64,000 nucleotides of DNA from Leptodontidium sp. MPI-SDFR-AT-0119 (lineage: Eukaryota; Ascomycota; Leotiomycetes; Helotiales; Leptodontidiaceae), in assembly GCA_020726505.1 (NCBI GenBank), contig JAHLEZ010000018.1, positions 186,001 to 250,000 on the forward strand, written 5' to 3'. The position numbers and the translations under genes are program-made. How positions within the stretch are numbered: the first letter of the stretch is position 1; each line of letters opens with the position of its first letter. Shown here piece after piece: positions 40,819-51,990 of the stretch. The notes below the pieces were generated by a model, which saw only the letters and a list, made by a program, of their open reading frames with translations, had not been told where the DNA came from and did no database searches.

Positions 40819-43714
40819 AAAGAAAAAAGAAGTAAACGAAGTACTAAGTGTTAAGGAGACAAGGGGGTAAATTTCTTTTACTAACGCCGTGGGCTCGATT
40901 CCGGGGGGGTATAAATTCTCGACTTTACACTTTTAGCACGACTATAGTAGATTTCTCTAATCTTTCTTTCTACGACTTATAGTAGTTCCGTGGTTAAAGA
41001 TTAGCTGTAAGTATAGGCTCGATAATTATGTATCTATAGAATTAGTATCTTTGGCATCTAATATAATTCGACTATATTACGCGGGATGCCGAGTTTAGTT
41101 TTTTATTAATATAATCGCTAATTTTCCGGACTTAACAATAGTCGAGGAGCTAACAATAATAAGTTCTAGAGTTATTAAGGAAGTAAAGGAGTTGTTAACG
41201 TATATTCCGTCTTTTTGATTTAATTATAAAATAAAATATGTCACAGAATCAGTATATGTCACGGAATCGGGATTATTAGTAAGGCAAGACACACGTCCGT
41301 CTTATATGGCTCAGTGATATCGAGGGAGAGCGGTGGGGGTGTACTCTGTGGTGTCTATTGTATTTATGCCTAGTACAAGGTCTAGAGGTAGTGAATCGAT
41401 TGTCAAAGTCGACTTAGGAAGTTAGGGATTACGGCGGCTCCAAAATTCACGTAACTTAGCGTCTTTACGCTCGGCGTCGCGCTAGTGGCGTTAGTGAATC
41501 TTATATACACGTAAGTCTCGGACCTTAATCAGTTTACTATAACTTATTATTAGGGGGTAGTCTGATGGCTAGATAAGCCGTCGTTTAACGGCATTTAAGA
41601 GCACTTTGTGATATTCTAGCTATGACCTTCTAATAATTACTCTATAGTTTCCTAAGTAAGTGATTAAGAAAGGAGTAAATGACTATAGACGCTTGTCGAT
41701 TGTCAAATTTAATATAGTGTAGTAGTTAATAGTCCTGCCAGTTCGATTATCAAATCCTTTAATAAGGACAAGTAAAGGCAGTAAGTAAATTAAAGGTTTT
41801 AAGAAGAAAGAAAGAGACTTTAAAAGAGAGTAATTAATAAAATAATAACTATTAGCTCTAGAATCAAGAAGTGTAGGCAATTTATATATAAGTTTATTCT
41901 TAGAGAGAGTAATACGGGTAGTAAGTGTTAGTCCGCTAAGAAGTTTCGTAAGGTTAAGATATTATATATCTTATACTATACCTAAGAAGGAGCCTTTTCT
42001 TAGGCTAAGTCTTTTACTCGTGGAGTAGGTTCCTCTATTAGTAAGTTGTCGTCGTTTATAACTTAGCTATTAGATATAAGACTACCGTTGTTAGCGCCTA
42101 ACTCCATCTCGTTAACACGGGAGGCATAACCACGACTAAGGGGCCGTTAGGCGAAATACTAAGGGGCATTCGCTAGCGTTTAAGTATAAAGTATGTCGGC
42201 TCGTGTAGAGATTTATTAACCTAGGAGTTAACTAGTCTCTTGTCGCTAGGATAAAGAAGTAGTAGAAACTTAGAGTAACTTTCCCGTGGTCCCTAAGGAG
42301 ATATTAACTTAGAATTAAAGATAGGAATTTATACTTGTCACTAAGGGGCTAAAGCGACTAGCGTAAATAGTACTCTTTATAATTTGTCCTTAGTCTTCGA
42401 CTTGAACTACTCTCACATACTCTTCTAAAGTTCTGGCTCTTTAATACTTATAGAATAGTTACTTGCGTAGGCAAGACAAAAGCTTGTCTTATAAGTCTAT
42501 TTTAAGTATTAAATTATTAATTACGCCGCCTTAATTAATAAGAATTCTAAACTATTAATAAAAGTCTTAAAAGGTTTATTTTATAACTTTTATCTTTAAC
42601 GTAAAGTAGAAGTTACGCGCTATTTATTACTTATAAGGGTTAGTTAGGAATTTGACTACTTAATTAATTAAGTTAAGCGCATCTATGATGTTTCCGTCGT
42701 CGTTAAGCGTCGAGGACAAGAAGAAGGGTTCTAAGAACGTACGAGCTGTTCCTTTTATTTATATTAGTAGCTAGTCCTTCCGGTAGTCGTCGTCGACGAA
42801 GTATTAGTCGTACCGGCGTAAGACGTTCTAGACTTAGACTTCCTATAGACGTAGACTGTAGCTAACACTGTCCGAAAGCTTATCGTTTAAGTTAAAGATC
42901 TTCTCGATTTGTAAGGCCGTAGACATCTAAGACATCCTAGAGAAAGAGGGGAAACGACGATTTAAGATGCGAGGAGGTAAATAGTTATTATTACTATTGT
43001 CGTCTAGTAGTTTACTAAGGTCAGGAGTACTCTATACTTTACCTTTACCTTTGTCTAGCTTAAGGGCAAGAGTTTTCTTAATTAAGGGATAAAGGAGTGT
43101 GTCCTCTTCTTAAAAAGTTATAGATCTTAGGGCGGGTTTACGTAATAAAGGCTCGTCAATCGTAAGTCGCTGTTATTAAAGTAACAACTTTAACCGCTAA
43201 TTCTCTAGGCGACTTTCTATGAGTTACTCTTCTAAAATACAAAGTCGGCTTTCTTATAGTGTCTCTCTTATATGTGTCCTTACAGGCTCTATACTACTCC
43301 CTGGCGTATTAGTAGAAGTATTAACTATAGAATTGTTAATATTAGAAGAGTTAAGTAAGGGGACGGAAAAAGAGGCAGACGACATATCGACGTCGTCTAT
43401 AGCGGATCGCTTTACTAAAGGAGGGACGACTTTCGGCTTGAGTTGGCGAGTTAAAGAGAGAGGTCCGGCGAAGAGAGGGTTTCGACTTCGTCGTGTTAAG
43501 GCAAAAGTCGGGGAGGAGAATAAGGGTAATAGTAGCGAAGTAAATGTTGACTTCGCTATTAGTAAGGGTTTTAATACTACTATTTATCAAGCTATAAAGC
43601 TTAATATAGGCCTTTCCTATATTTGAGCTTCTAAGTCGTAACTACTTACAGGAGAATTAGGGGGCGAGGGATATTTACTATCTTCCTAGACGTAGAGAAA
43701 AAAGTTATAGATAA
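40819..43714 (-). pseudogene. decayed Gypsy 5' part (gag and start of pol)
   Basis: RIP-saturated sequence between the nested Copia and the 5' LTR, where gag and protease are expected. No motif is left that I can name. A 135-codon plus-strand ORF at 43,219-43,626 and a minus-strand one at 43,351-43,590 fall here; the latter may be a remnant of Gag. Confidence 0.5.
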
Positions 43715-43961
43715 TGTAACGCTTGCCCTAAAAAAACGGCAATCACGTGTAACTAACGCCTCACATATTAACACAGGACATATGACGATACTAAGTATTA
43801 ACTTAGAATCTATAACTACAGAGGAAAGAAGGTAAGGAAAGAATAAGTCTATATACAAGAGGTTAGTATGCCTAGTACTATGGTAATCTCGGTACGTCCC
43901 GATCAGGCAGTACTAAGTGGAGCCGGTGGAAATGAGGCTCTGGACAGCGACAGTCGTCACA
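43715..43961 (-). repeat. Gypsy 5' LTR
   Basis: 247 bp, TGTAACGCTTGCC to CAGTCGTCACA, collinear with the left copy and with no indels seen. Confidence 0.92.
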
Positions 43962-43988
43962 CGTATCAACCTTTTGCCAGCCGTAACA

Positions 43989-45434
43989 ACATACAGGCTC
44001 GTCGGTTGGTATCAGCTAAGAAGTAAAGTCACAAGAGATTTGGTTCTCAATAGGAATTGAGACGTTACAAGCAATGGTTAAACTGCTATATGAATTTGAG
44101 CACGAAGCTCTACTACCTAGGAAACTACTCTGTTTATATAGAACTTCGATTCCGAGTGCAAGCTCTGCTAGACGTCTTGCAGAGCGCGGAAGCCCGTAAG
44201 CTCGTCTAGCTGGCTAGCACATCACGTGACTCACAGGCCTTCGCCTGACACCAAAATTGCAGTGCAAGTCCTGTGTGCAAGCCTTACCTTAGCTGGATAG
44301 ACACAAGCCAGGGGGGATACTCTCCCCCCTGGCTTGAATGTTAAATACTTCGTAGTAGGGGTAATAGTTGTCACTGCAGGGGATGCTGCTCTAACCTAAG
44401 TAGGGAATAAAGCTCGGAATTTGGAGACCCTATTGGACAATTTCCCCTGTTCTCGAAGAACTCTCTAGAAGTCTTGGCTACAACTATTCCCCCAACTACC
44501 AAAGTATGAAGAAAACTGGGCCGCGTGTGGGTAGTTTCTAGGGGTGTCTATCCAATAACTATACTGTTTTTGAGCCTTAGCCAGGGTTTTGAAGCTCTCT
44601 CGAACCTTCTACAGCCACCCTTGCGTTTACAACAGACCCAGCCCAGCTCATCCCATCTTCGAATCAGCCCAACGTCGCCAACCCAGCCCGAAACAGTACA
44701 TGTCAAAATCCCAGTCAAAACCCCCACCACCTTTAAATCACCCACTCACAACAGGCCATTCCAGCCATTCCAGCCATCCCACCAGGATAAGCATCCTGCC
44801 AGCGCGCACACAGCCGCCAAGGAGGTTAATTTAAGCATATCGAGCCTCGAGGCGCTTTTGCGCGTTTATGAGTGGTTATCCGCATCTCGTCGCGGGCACA
44901 AGCGTGGCCCATTTTCTCTTTCCTTCCCATCTCAGGAGTCAGGACTGAGACTGAGACTTATTGTTCTCCCTGCGCGCGGCACAGAAATCATGGAATTGCA
45001 CTCGCTCTTGACTCGAATAGGGAGAGCCTCAAAGCTTTGGCAGGGCTGAGTCGAATCAGATGTCATGCTTGACGAGATTGCGTGCGGCGAGGCAGAGATG
45101 GGTTGGTTTGAGAGATCCTGATGCGGTGGAAGGCGTACTGCCAACCAACGAGAGCGGGCAGCGTGGGCAGGTGGCAGGCAGGTAGAGAAACATGGAGAGG
45201 AGAGGTAAGTAAATTCAGGTAAGGCTACACTTTCCCAGCCGCTGTGGAGTTGTTGTGCTGCGCATCCAGGCTAAGTTCATTTTCCTTTATCTTCTCTGTC
45301 GCGATCGACAATCGTTATATCTTCGTGTACCCCTCGGGACGACTTCGCTGTGTTGTCCTGTCCTGTCCAGACGAACACCTGGGGATACAGCATCTGCAAC
45401 TTGTTAGGAGAAGAATACCGACAACAACCACGCG
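43989..45434. other. spacer right of the nest, low-confidence ORF
   Basis: Right flank of LTR A, then sequence of normal composition. A plus-strand frame at 44,525-45,049 (174 codons, Pro/Ser/Thr/Gln-rich) shows no domain, and overlapping frames are equally open, so I do not call it a gene. CT-rich and AC-rich stretches at 45,270-45,430 probably belong to the promoter or leader of the next gene. Confidence 0.4.
44304..44336. repeat. perfect inverted repeat (14-bp arms)
   Basis: Arms CAAGCCAGGGGGGA (44,304-44,317) and its exact complement (44,323-44,336) surround a 5-base loop. It is not followed by a T-run. It could be a hairpin in a transcript, or the end of a small uncharacterised repeat. 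Confidence 0.7.
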
Positions 45435-46392
45435 ATGATTCCTGCAGACCACTCTCACGCGCCATGGCGGAAATCCATCCTCATCCCCTTCTGGACCATT
45501 CAGCTGGGCCTGGAATTGGTTATGATCGCGCTACTTGCGTTGGCGGTTGGCGTTTTAGTTTACGACAACAACAATGACAATTATTACTACAGCGGATCCG
45601 ACGAAGATGTGACCAAGAAAGCGGGAAAGGTGTACGTATTCTAGCTGCACCAGCACTGTCAACAGTCATTGATGCTTCTACAGCGTTGGCCCTATCTGGA
45701 TCGCCTTGATCTCATCATGTCTCATCCTCACGATCACGGAAATCGTTCTGCTCGCGCGAAAGAGCTTGAAGCCCCTTACATTCCTCATCACGAATATCCT
45801 TAAATCAGCGATCTGGGCGGTTCTCTTCGTGATTGATATCATCTCTGCGGTCAACACATCTACATCGCGAACAGTGTCCGTGGTTGCGATTTTGATCGAG
45901 GCGGCTTTGTTGTACGTATCTTACCTACTACCTACCTACTCAACCAGACGGGTAAATGTGCAAGCACGAACTAATCCCTTACCTGGCAGACTCTCCTTCT
46001 GGATCCCCTTGATTTACGCCTCGATAATCTACCACCGCTTCCGCAAAGGACGACAATACAAACTCGTCAACAATCCACCCGTGCCCACGCAGGGCACAGA
46101 ATTCACGCAATACTCCTCCGCGCCAATCCCCGCATATGCCATCCCAGAACCATACAAAGGATATGGACAGCAGCAGACGGGCCATGTGGAGGCATATCAA
46201 CATGGTGACGGAGGAAGGAGATTAAGTTATAACCATCAGAGGGACCCGAGATTTGAGGCGTACAGGAGGACTTCGGGGGGTGACTTGGGAATGGGCGGTG
46301 GTATGAGTCCGCCGGTGCCGAGTGTGCTGGTGCAGCATCATGATGGACATGCGTATGAGATGGAGGGTGGTGCGAGGAGGGAGTTGCGGTAG
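45435..46392 (+). CDS. four-TM membrane protein (MARVEL-like architecture)
   Basis: Exons 45,435-45,631, 45,684-45,911 and 45,990-46,392 join in phase through introns starting gtacgt and ending ctacag and ggcag. The protein has about 275 residues. Four hydrophobic segments are evident: IPFWTIQLGLELVMIALLAL; IWIALISSCLILTITEIVLL; FLITNILKSAIWAVLFVIDI; and VSVVAILIEAALL running across the splice into FWIPLIYASIIY. The C-terminal 120 residues are hydrophilic, rich in Gly, Tyr, Gln and Pro, and presumably cytosolic. The layout resembles fungal MARVEL-like proteins of the plasma membrane, but I cannot name the family with certainty. The first ATG gives a short basic N-terminus right before TM1. 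Confidence 0.75.
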
Positions 46393-47576
46393 GGAGGGGT
46401 GTGTTTTGCTGTATAGGATACGATAGGCTTGGGTGCGTGTTGCATGCTTGCATAGGGATACCAGGAGTTTGGGCTTCGATTCGCTGTTTTATATCGAGGA
46501 ATACCATTGTCAATGAAGCCATACTTTGCTTCTCCAACCCCTTATTCCACCCTTTGACTCTCATGAGTTCTCAAGGCATTGATTCACAAATCTGTGGCAA
46601 GGTTTCTCGTCTAGTTATTTTGTTCTCCTGGCCAGCAACAGCGTATGCAAGGGTTTGGCAGTGCACAAGTACATACATACCTTGGTAGCTGGTCAGCCTC
46701 TGATTTCTGGGCGGTTACCAGTGCCGTGGCAGAAACACAAAGTTATGTGGACTCTCGATCCTCCAAACCTTCCTTCAATGAACCTTCAGGCCCACTTACC
46801 ATCTATCCAACGATCCATCACAACCTAACCAACATTGACTCGCACTAACAGCTAAGAGCAGACAATCCATCCCACAAGTTCTGTCTGAGTGGTGCAGGTA
46901 ATGCAACAAAACATCCAACATCAAGCTCCCTTCCTTCCACTCACTCACCCAGCCACCCAAGAGGGGGAAAAAAAAACCTACCAAGAGATCATGACATCAA
47001 AAACTTCGAATCACTCTGTTTCCAATTGAAATCCAGCGACCCAGCGACCCAGCGACCCAGCGACCCAGTGACCTAAAATTAGAATCTGCGCATCTTTCTC
47101 CACTGTGTGCAACTTTTTACCCAAGTGAGCCTGGCCGAAGATCCACTATTGTAAGCTTTCGGTGGCGGCGGAGCAGGCAGGGCGAGCGGGTGGTAGGCAG
47201 GCAGCCCAAGATTGGATCTGAAGCTTGGGCAGGGGAAGGCAGGGGAGCTTGGGGGGATGCGGAACATGGAAGAGCTTCCGTTTGTCCCTGTCAGAGCAGC
47301 CGAGGAGAGTGCGGGTGCGGGGTTCTTACCACCAGCCCCTCTTGATTGGAGTCAATTGCATAACTTAAACATTGAGCGTAACTTTCGCACAGTAATTTTG
47401 GGATTCCATTCATTTAAGCATATTGCTTGTTTTCATATTTGTGCACAAGCAGCAGATATTTACTGTTGTCCGCGGTTTTCGATATCTGCTTTATTAGGGC
47501 TTTGAGACTGGGGGTTGGTTTGAGTTGTGTGATTGGAGTAAAATTTAGAGGAGAAGGAGAGGAACAAAAAGAAAAG
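46393..47576. other. intergenic region with 8-bp tandem repeat
   Basis: No convincing gene. At about 47,034-47,075 the 8-mer gacccagc repeats about five times (last copy changed to gacccagt). A poly-A run lies at 46,970-46,977 and GC-rich purine stretches at 47,165-47,260. The part just before 47,577 is probably the promoter and leader of the hydrolase. Confidence 0.5.
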
Positions 47577-48497
47577 ATGGAACAGAAAGGACAGAAAGCA
47601 CCGCAGAGAGTAGAAGCGCAGAATACCAATGCGGAGAGGCCTGCTACATTTATCTTTCTCCATGGGTTTGGAGATGATGCAGATGGATTTATCAGTGAGA
47701 TATCCTGGCTCCATTCTCCTCCATCCGTCTCATTCCTTAACCCGCAACTCCCACACATTATATCGAGCTCAGCGGTCAATAGCTATAGAAAATAGAGGAG
47801 ACGCATTTATTAAACATCTAGCTAATACCCTCCAGATATAGCACACCAATTCCAATCCGCCCGCAAACTCCCCCACCTCTCCTGGATCTTCCCCAACGCA
47901 CCACACAATCACGACGCAAACTCCACGGCTTGGTACACACCAACCGCATTCTCCCCCATCCCCATCGGATCTTCCTCTCCTACAGCGCAGGAATCACCTG
48001 AAGATGATGAATCCAACGAGCCGGCAGAGGGCGAGGATGAGATCTGGACTAGTGTGGGGTATATCGAGGGGCTGATTGAGGGGGAATTGAAGAAAGGTGT
48101 TAAGCTGGATAGGATCGTGGTGGGAGGGTTCAGTCAAGGGTGTGCGGTCAGTCTATTGGTTGGACTTGCTGGGAGGTTTAAGGGGAGTCTTGGGGGTGTG
48201 GTGGGTTTGAGTGGGTATTTACCTCCAGGGAGGAGGGTTTGGGAGGGAAGAGAGGAGTTGAGGAAGGGGAGGGTTGAGGGAGGTGGTGAGGGGAAAGGGA
48301 TGAGGGTCTTTATGGGTCATGGTACGAAGGATATGCTTGTACCGATGAGGATTTTTAGGAATGCGAGAGAGAGGGTTATGTATACGGTTGGTGAGGGTAA
48401 TGTTGACAGTCATGAGTATCAAGGTCTTGGACATACTGCTTCTGGTGCTATGTTTAGAGATATGTGTGGGTTTTTGGAGAAGGTTATCCCGGAGTGA
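47577..48497 (+). CDS. acyl-protein thioesterase / carboxylesterase-like hydrolase
   Basis: Two exons (47,577-47,694 and 47,842-48,497; intron gtgaga...atatag, 147 bp) give a protein of about 257 residues in the phospholipase/carboxylesterase family, alpha/beta hydrolases that include APT1. Motifs seen are IFLHGFGDDADGF (oxyanion-hole loop), SWIFPNAPHNHD, the nucleophile elbow GGFSQGCAVSLLVGL (Ser near residue 135), GLSGYLPPG, MGHGTKDMLVP (catalytic Asp) and HEYQGLGHTAS (catalytic His). All triad residues are present. An acidic insertion of about 25 residues (SPEDDESNEPAEGEDE) before the elbow is longer than in yeast or animal APT1. Likely cytosolic; substrates could be lipidated proteins or small esters. 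Confidence 0.88.
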
Positions 48498-49476
48498 GGG
48501 GAGATTGTGGGGTAGTGAGATGTATATATGGGCTGGGTTGGTTGTAAATATGCGGATGGCAATTGAAGGTTTGTTTATTTTTGACTCGGGCATCATCCTC
48601 ACTTGGATGTGCTAGGTGACAAGAGCAATTGAGCTGGAGTTTGGTTGAGGTACCCCATCAACATGACTATTATCAAAAAAGGGTGTAAATTAGAAGGACG
48701 TCAATGCCAATCCTCGCTTGTATTAACAAAGTTATCTGATTTGCTGTTGTTTCTGTTATGATTTTGGAAGTCATAAGGGGCTGAAGCTACCCTCTCGGTT
48801 ACAGCGCCAGTGCTGCTTCAGGGGCTCGCTACCTGCTCCGTGTCTGCAATTGTTGATTTCTTTCCATATTGGAAGGGGAGTATTCGTTCTTCTGACAAAC
48901 ATATTCTCTCTCTCTACCTAAACTGAATTTCCAGTAGCTTGACAATTCCCTATAATTGTTTTGTATACTTTGTTTCAAGTTCCAGGTTACTGTTACTCCA
49001 CCAGCAGGGCAGGATCAGTCGACACCTTGCGCGTCAGGCACCTTTCAGCCCAGCCGGCGCAAAACCCCAACATCCGGATCACGATGTCTGATCACCCGGA
49101 GAAAACATGTAAATATATCACAAACCCACCAAGATCTTTTAAAATGGCTGGATTGCCCCATGGAAATCCGTCGTATAACTCCTGATGTTTCTCGTCATCA
49201 CACATCATGCCCTGGGTAGTGCGTTTGACATGGAAGAAAAGAAGAATTGCGATGGCTGAGGATGGATCGGAGCGCACCCGCCTCCCTTTTTCTCCAGCCT
49301 CCAGCCTTCTCAACCACAACGCCTCCTAGCCACTCAACAGACTGATATACAGTCTAATGCCGCCTGCCATCATGCATTACCCATCATCCTGCATATGCAA
49401 TAGGCGGACTTCTTTCGAAAATGAATCTTGGAGATTTAGACGTTCAGTTGGTGCATCGTAAGTGCCTTTCTGATTG
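48498..49476. other. intergenic region, possible leader of DUF3433 gene
   Basis: Short ORFs only. A possible first coding exon for the next gene starts at an ATG at 49,420 (reading MNLGDLDVQLVH) and ends at the strong donor gtaagt at about 49,458; an acceptor aaaacag at about 49,549 would continue in phase into SRPRVQRVLTSERPV. A long T-rich and CT-rich stretch lies around 48,890-48,920. Confidence 0.4.
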
Positions 49477-51990
49477 ATGCGTTGTCTAGTTCGCAGGGAG
49501 GTATTGCATTGCATGGCCAGCTCGCTGACAAGTGACAACAAAACAGACAGCCGCCCTCGAGTCCAGCGAGTACTTACATCAGAACGGCCCGTCACTCCTC
49601 TCGAAATCCGACTTGAAGCAGACCGCTCTCCCTCTTTAACCTCGACAGTCTCGGATCCTACGACCGTCGTAAGATGGCTCACCCCTCCATCTCGAGTATA
49701 CACACCACAGCCACAGCGAAGTGAAGATACCCTCCGCAGTGAGGCTACCATTGTACCAAACGACTACCGCCATTCGATAGGGGCCAATGATCAGGCCTAT
49801 GCCTCCGAAACTCCCCTGGTTGTGCGATTCGACGAGGAGCAGATCAGGAGCATCGAGGCTGAGGCTTCGAAGCGGGAAGGGAAGATGGATGTGTTGTCCA
49901 TGGACTCGAGTCCACCCACTCCAGTTGATGATACGCCATATATACGATTTGCCATCGATCAATTGACTCGAGATCAAGATGTGCGGCCCATCAACCAACA
50001 TTCCACACCTGCGAGCTCCGATTCGTATCCTGTCGAGCGAGTGGTACCGGACAATGGACTGGGATACATGAGTGCTGAGCAGGAGAGGGAAGCCATGAGA
50101 CTTGTCAGGAAACATCGTTCATCTCCTGCGGAAGGTCGATTGTTTGCATTCAACGCCACAAGACCGCTCTCTTACCACTCTCAACCACCACAACCACCCC
50201 ACCTCCCACCAAGACGACCCTCCGACCCCGAGATTTTCATCCCAGTCGAGTTGGCAAACAACACATTCCGCCACCCCGACCTCACATTCGTTCCCACGAT
50301 ATTACGACCCCTCTCAATGATCACGCTCTCATGCTTATGCCTATTAATGACTGCCGCGCTCATGTTCTGCGCCATTTTCTCCACATATCACGACGGCCTC
50401 ACCGAATGGATCGAGGGTATATATGGCGGCCGATATTTCGTCTTTTCGTTCCTACCACAGATTCTAGGCGCCTGCGTGTTTCTCTACGTGCAATGTGTTA
50501 TGGGTGCTATTACGAGAATGATGCCGTACACGATGATGGCTATGCCTAATGCTGAGAGTCGAGCAAATGCTCTTTTCCTCGGGATTTTCCCACGAACGAT
50601 GTTATGGCCCAGATGGGACGGTCCTTTCAGTATCGACCTTGCGAATTCGCTTTTCTGGTTGTCGATTTTTACGATCCCGTTGCAGGGGTGCTTGTTCTCT
50701 GTTATTAATGTTGACGGAGTTTGGAGATGGACTGCCGTTCAGGGCATCGCTTGGACTTTGGTGGCAATCTATCTTTTGATGATGATTGCGGCAGTTGTCA
50801 CGGCGCTGTTTTTCTTCCGGAGAAATACTGGTGTCATGTGGGATCCTCGGTCACTGGCCGATGTCATTGCGTTGCTACCGAGGAGTAATTGTTTGAGGGA
50901 TTATCCTGGTACGGATGTCATGAGAAACAAAGAGGACATTCGACACAAATTGGCCCTTCGGAGCGACAGACTAGGATACTGGAGGACGCCAAACCGTGAG
51001 CGAGGAATATTCTACTGTATCGGCGAAGAAGGTGCTTCAACTCGACAATACACCTTGCAAGATGGCAAAATTCACGAGAAGCCTCAAGCAGCATGGGACG
51101 TGGAGAAAGCAGAACTCTACAGCGCCGACACACGATTTCGACACATCCCCTGGTTCCTGCAGGACACATTCGTCGTCTTCTGGGCAGTTGCAGCATTCAT
51201 TTTCCTCCTGGCGTTATTTATCCTATCATTTCTACCTTCGACCGCGATCCGAAAGGGATTTCCGCCATTGGTGTCTGTATTACCAGATTCGGCTGGGTAT
51301 TCGCCAGCAAACTTCTTGTACAGTTTTATACCCGCTGTTATCGGCATGTTGCTTTACCTGTTCTTCCAACCCCTCGACATGGCTCTCCGGGTTCTGCAAC
51401 CTTGGGTTGAACTCGGACGGCCAGCTGGCGCGACAGCCGAGGGCTCGCTTCTGCTCGACTACCCGGCCTCGCTGCCTATCGCATGCAGTCTCAAAGCTTT
51501 CAGCAACGGCCACTACCGTGTTGCTACAATGTCGCTTCTCTCCACACTCTTCATCATCATCCCCATCCTCGCAGGCGGGATATTCTTTCCGCTCGTCACA
51601 CCTGCCATGGAAGTCCGCATGATTCCCAACCTGCCATCATTCTACATCATCCTCGCACTCCTCATCCTCTACGTCTTGGCACTCCTGATCCTCATCCCCA
51701 GCCGTTACGAAATGCACCTCCCGCATGGCGTTTCCTGCCTCGCGGAGATCTTCAGCTTCGTGCACGCCAGTCGCATTCTCGATGATTCCGCGTTCCATGA
51801 ACCGAAATCAAAGAAGGATCTTGTGGCTAGGCTGACGGGAGAGAAGACGAGAGGACCGATGAACAAGAGGGGTGATCGGAACAGATTTGCATTTGGTGTT
51901 TACAAGGGGCGGGCTGGCGGCGAGTGTCTTGGCGTGGAGAGACTGGGAAGGAGAGGGGAGCAAGAGGTTGTTATCTTGGGAGGGATGTGA
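49477..51990 (+). CDS. DUF3433-type polytopic membrane protein, about 837 aa
   Basis: This long, essentially intronless frame matches the fungal DUF3433 architecture: a disordered N-terminal third, then two membrane modules each with about four hydrophobic helices. I see segments at SMITLSCLCLLMTAALMFCA, FSFLPQILGACVFLYVQCVM, FWLSIFTIPLQGCLF and TLVAIYLLMMIAAVVTALFF; then VFWAVAAFIFLLALFILSFL, FIPAVIGMLLYLFFQPL, LLSTLFIIIPILAGGIFF and FYIILALLILYVLALLILIP. Family-typical pieces are MPYTMMAMPNAESR, FGVYKGRAGGECLGVERLG near the C-terminus, and HASRILDDSAF. The ATG at 49,477 is used here, but an upstream exon is plausible. Function unknown; probably plasma or endomembrane. Confidence 0.85.
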   Translation: MRCLVRREVLHCMASSLTSDNKTDSRPRVQRVLTSERPVTPLEIRLEADRSPSLTSTVSDPTTVVRWLTPPSRVYTPQPQRSEDTLRSEATIVPNDYRHSIGANDQAYASETPLVVRFDEEQIRSIEAEASKREGKMDVLSMDSSPPTPVDDTPYIRFAIDQLTRDQDVRPINQHSTPASSDSYPVERVVPDNGLGYMSAEQEREAMRLVRKHRSSPAEGRLFAFNATRPLSYHSQPPQPPHLPPRRPSDPEIFIPVELANNTFRHPDLTFVPTILRPLSMITLSCLCLLMTAALMFCAIFSTYHDGLTEWIEGIYGGRYFVFSFLPQILGACVFLYVQCVMGAITRMMPYTMMAMPNAESRANALFLGIFPRTMLWPRWDGPFSIDLANSLFWLSIFTIPLQGCLFSVINVDGVWRWTAVQGIAWTLVAIYLLMMIAAVVTALFFFRRNTGVMWDPRSLADVIALLPRSNCLRDYPGTDVMRNKEDIRHKLALRSDRLGYWRTPNRERGIFYCIGEEGASTRQYTLQDGKIHEKPQAAWDVEKAELYSADTRFRHIPWFLQDTFVVFWAVAAFIFLLALFILSFLPSTAIRKGFPPLVSVLPDSAGYSPANFLYSFIPAVIGMLLYLFFQPLDMALRVLQPWVELGRPAGATAEGSLLLDYPASLPIACSLKAFSNGHYRVATMSLLSTLFIIIPILAGGIFFPLVTPAMEVRMIPNLPSFYIILALLILYVLALLILIPSRYEMHLPHGVSCLAEIFSFVHASRILDDSAFHEPKSKKDLVARLTGEKTRGPMNKRGDRNRFAFGVYKGRAGGECLGVERLGRRGEQEVVILGGM

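Larger units (their letters stand above)
28921..43961 (-). mobile_element. Ty3/Gypsy retrotransposon, RIP-mutated, host of the Copia
   Basis: LTRs at 28,921-29,167 and 43,715-43,961 (247 bp each; TGTGACG or TGTAACG to CGTCACA) are flanked by exact CGTAT duplications (28,916-28,920 and 43,962-43,966). Without the nested Copia the element is about 7.45 kb, normal for Gypsy. It reads right to left; pol ends against the left LTR with LEDELFPEGGVV and its stop overlaps the LTR. By eye the two LTRs differ at about 16 positions, all transitions in CA/TG context, and the interior is saturated with stops. This is a dead, RIP-processed copy. Confidence 0.93.
28641..43988. repeat. solo LTR B, interrupted by Gypsy, TSD ACATA
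   Basis: Pieces 28,641-28,920 and 43,967-43,988 together form a second LTR of the same family as A (TGTTACGACC...CCAGCCGTAACA, about 300 bp). It is flanked by ACATA at 28,636-28,640 and 43,989-43,993, so it inserted at the very end of LTR A. The Gypsy element then landed near its 3' end. A and B share blocks such as CTGAGCGTAGCTTTAGG but differ in several places. Confidence 0.85.

Noticed and set aside
43351..43590. minus-strand ORF as an intact gag
   Set aside because: Too short and too RIP-affected to be functional; at best a remnant.
43219..43626. 135-codon plus-strand ORF in the Gypsy 5' region
   Set aside because: It is on the strand opposite to the element, in RIP-mutated sequence where long frames open by chance, and shows no domain.
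44525..45049. 174-codon Pro/Ser/Gln-rich ORF
   Set aside because: Low-complexity, overlapped by other open frames on both strands, and no recognised domain; kept as intergenic.
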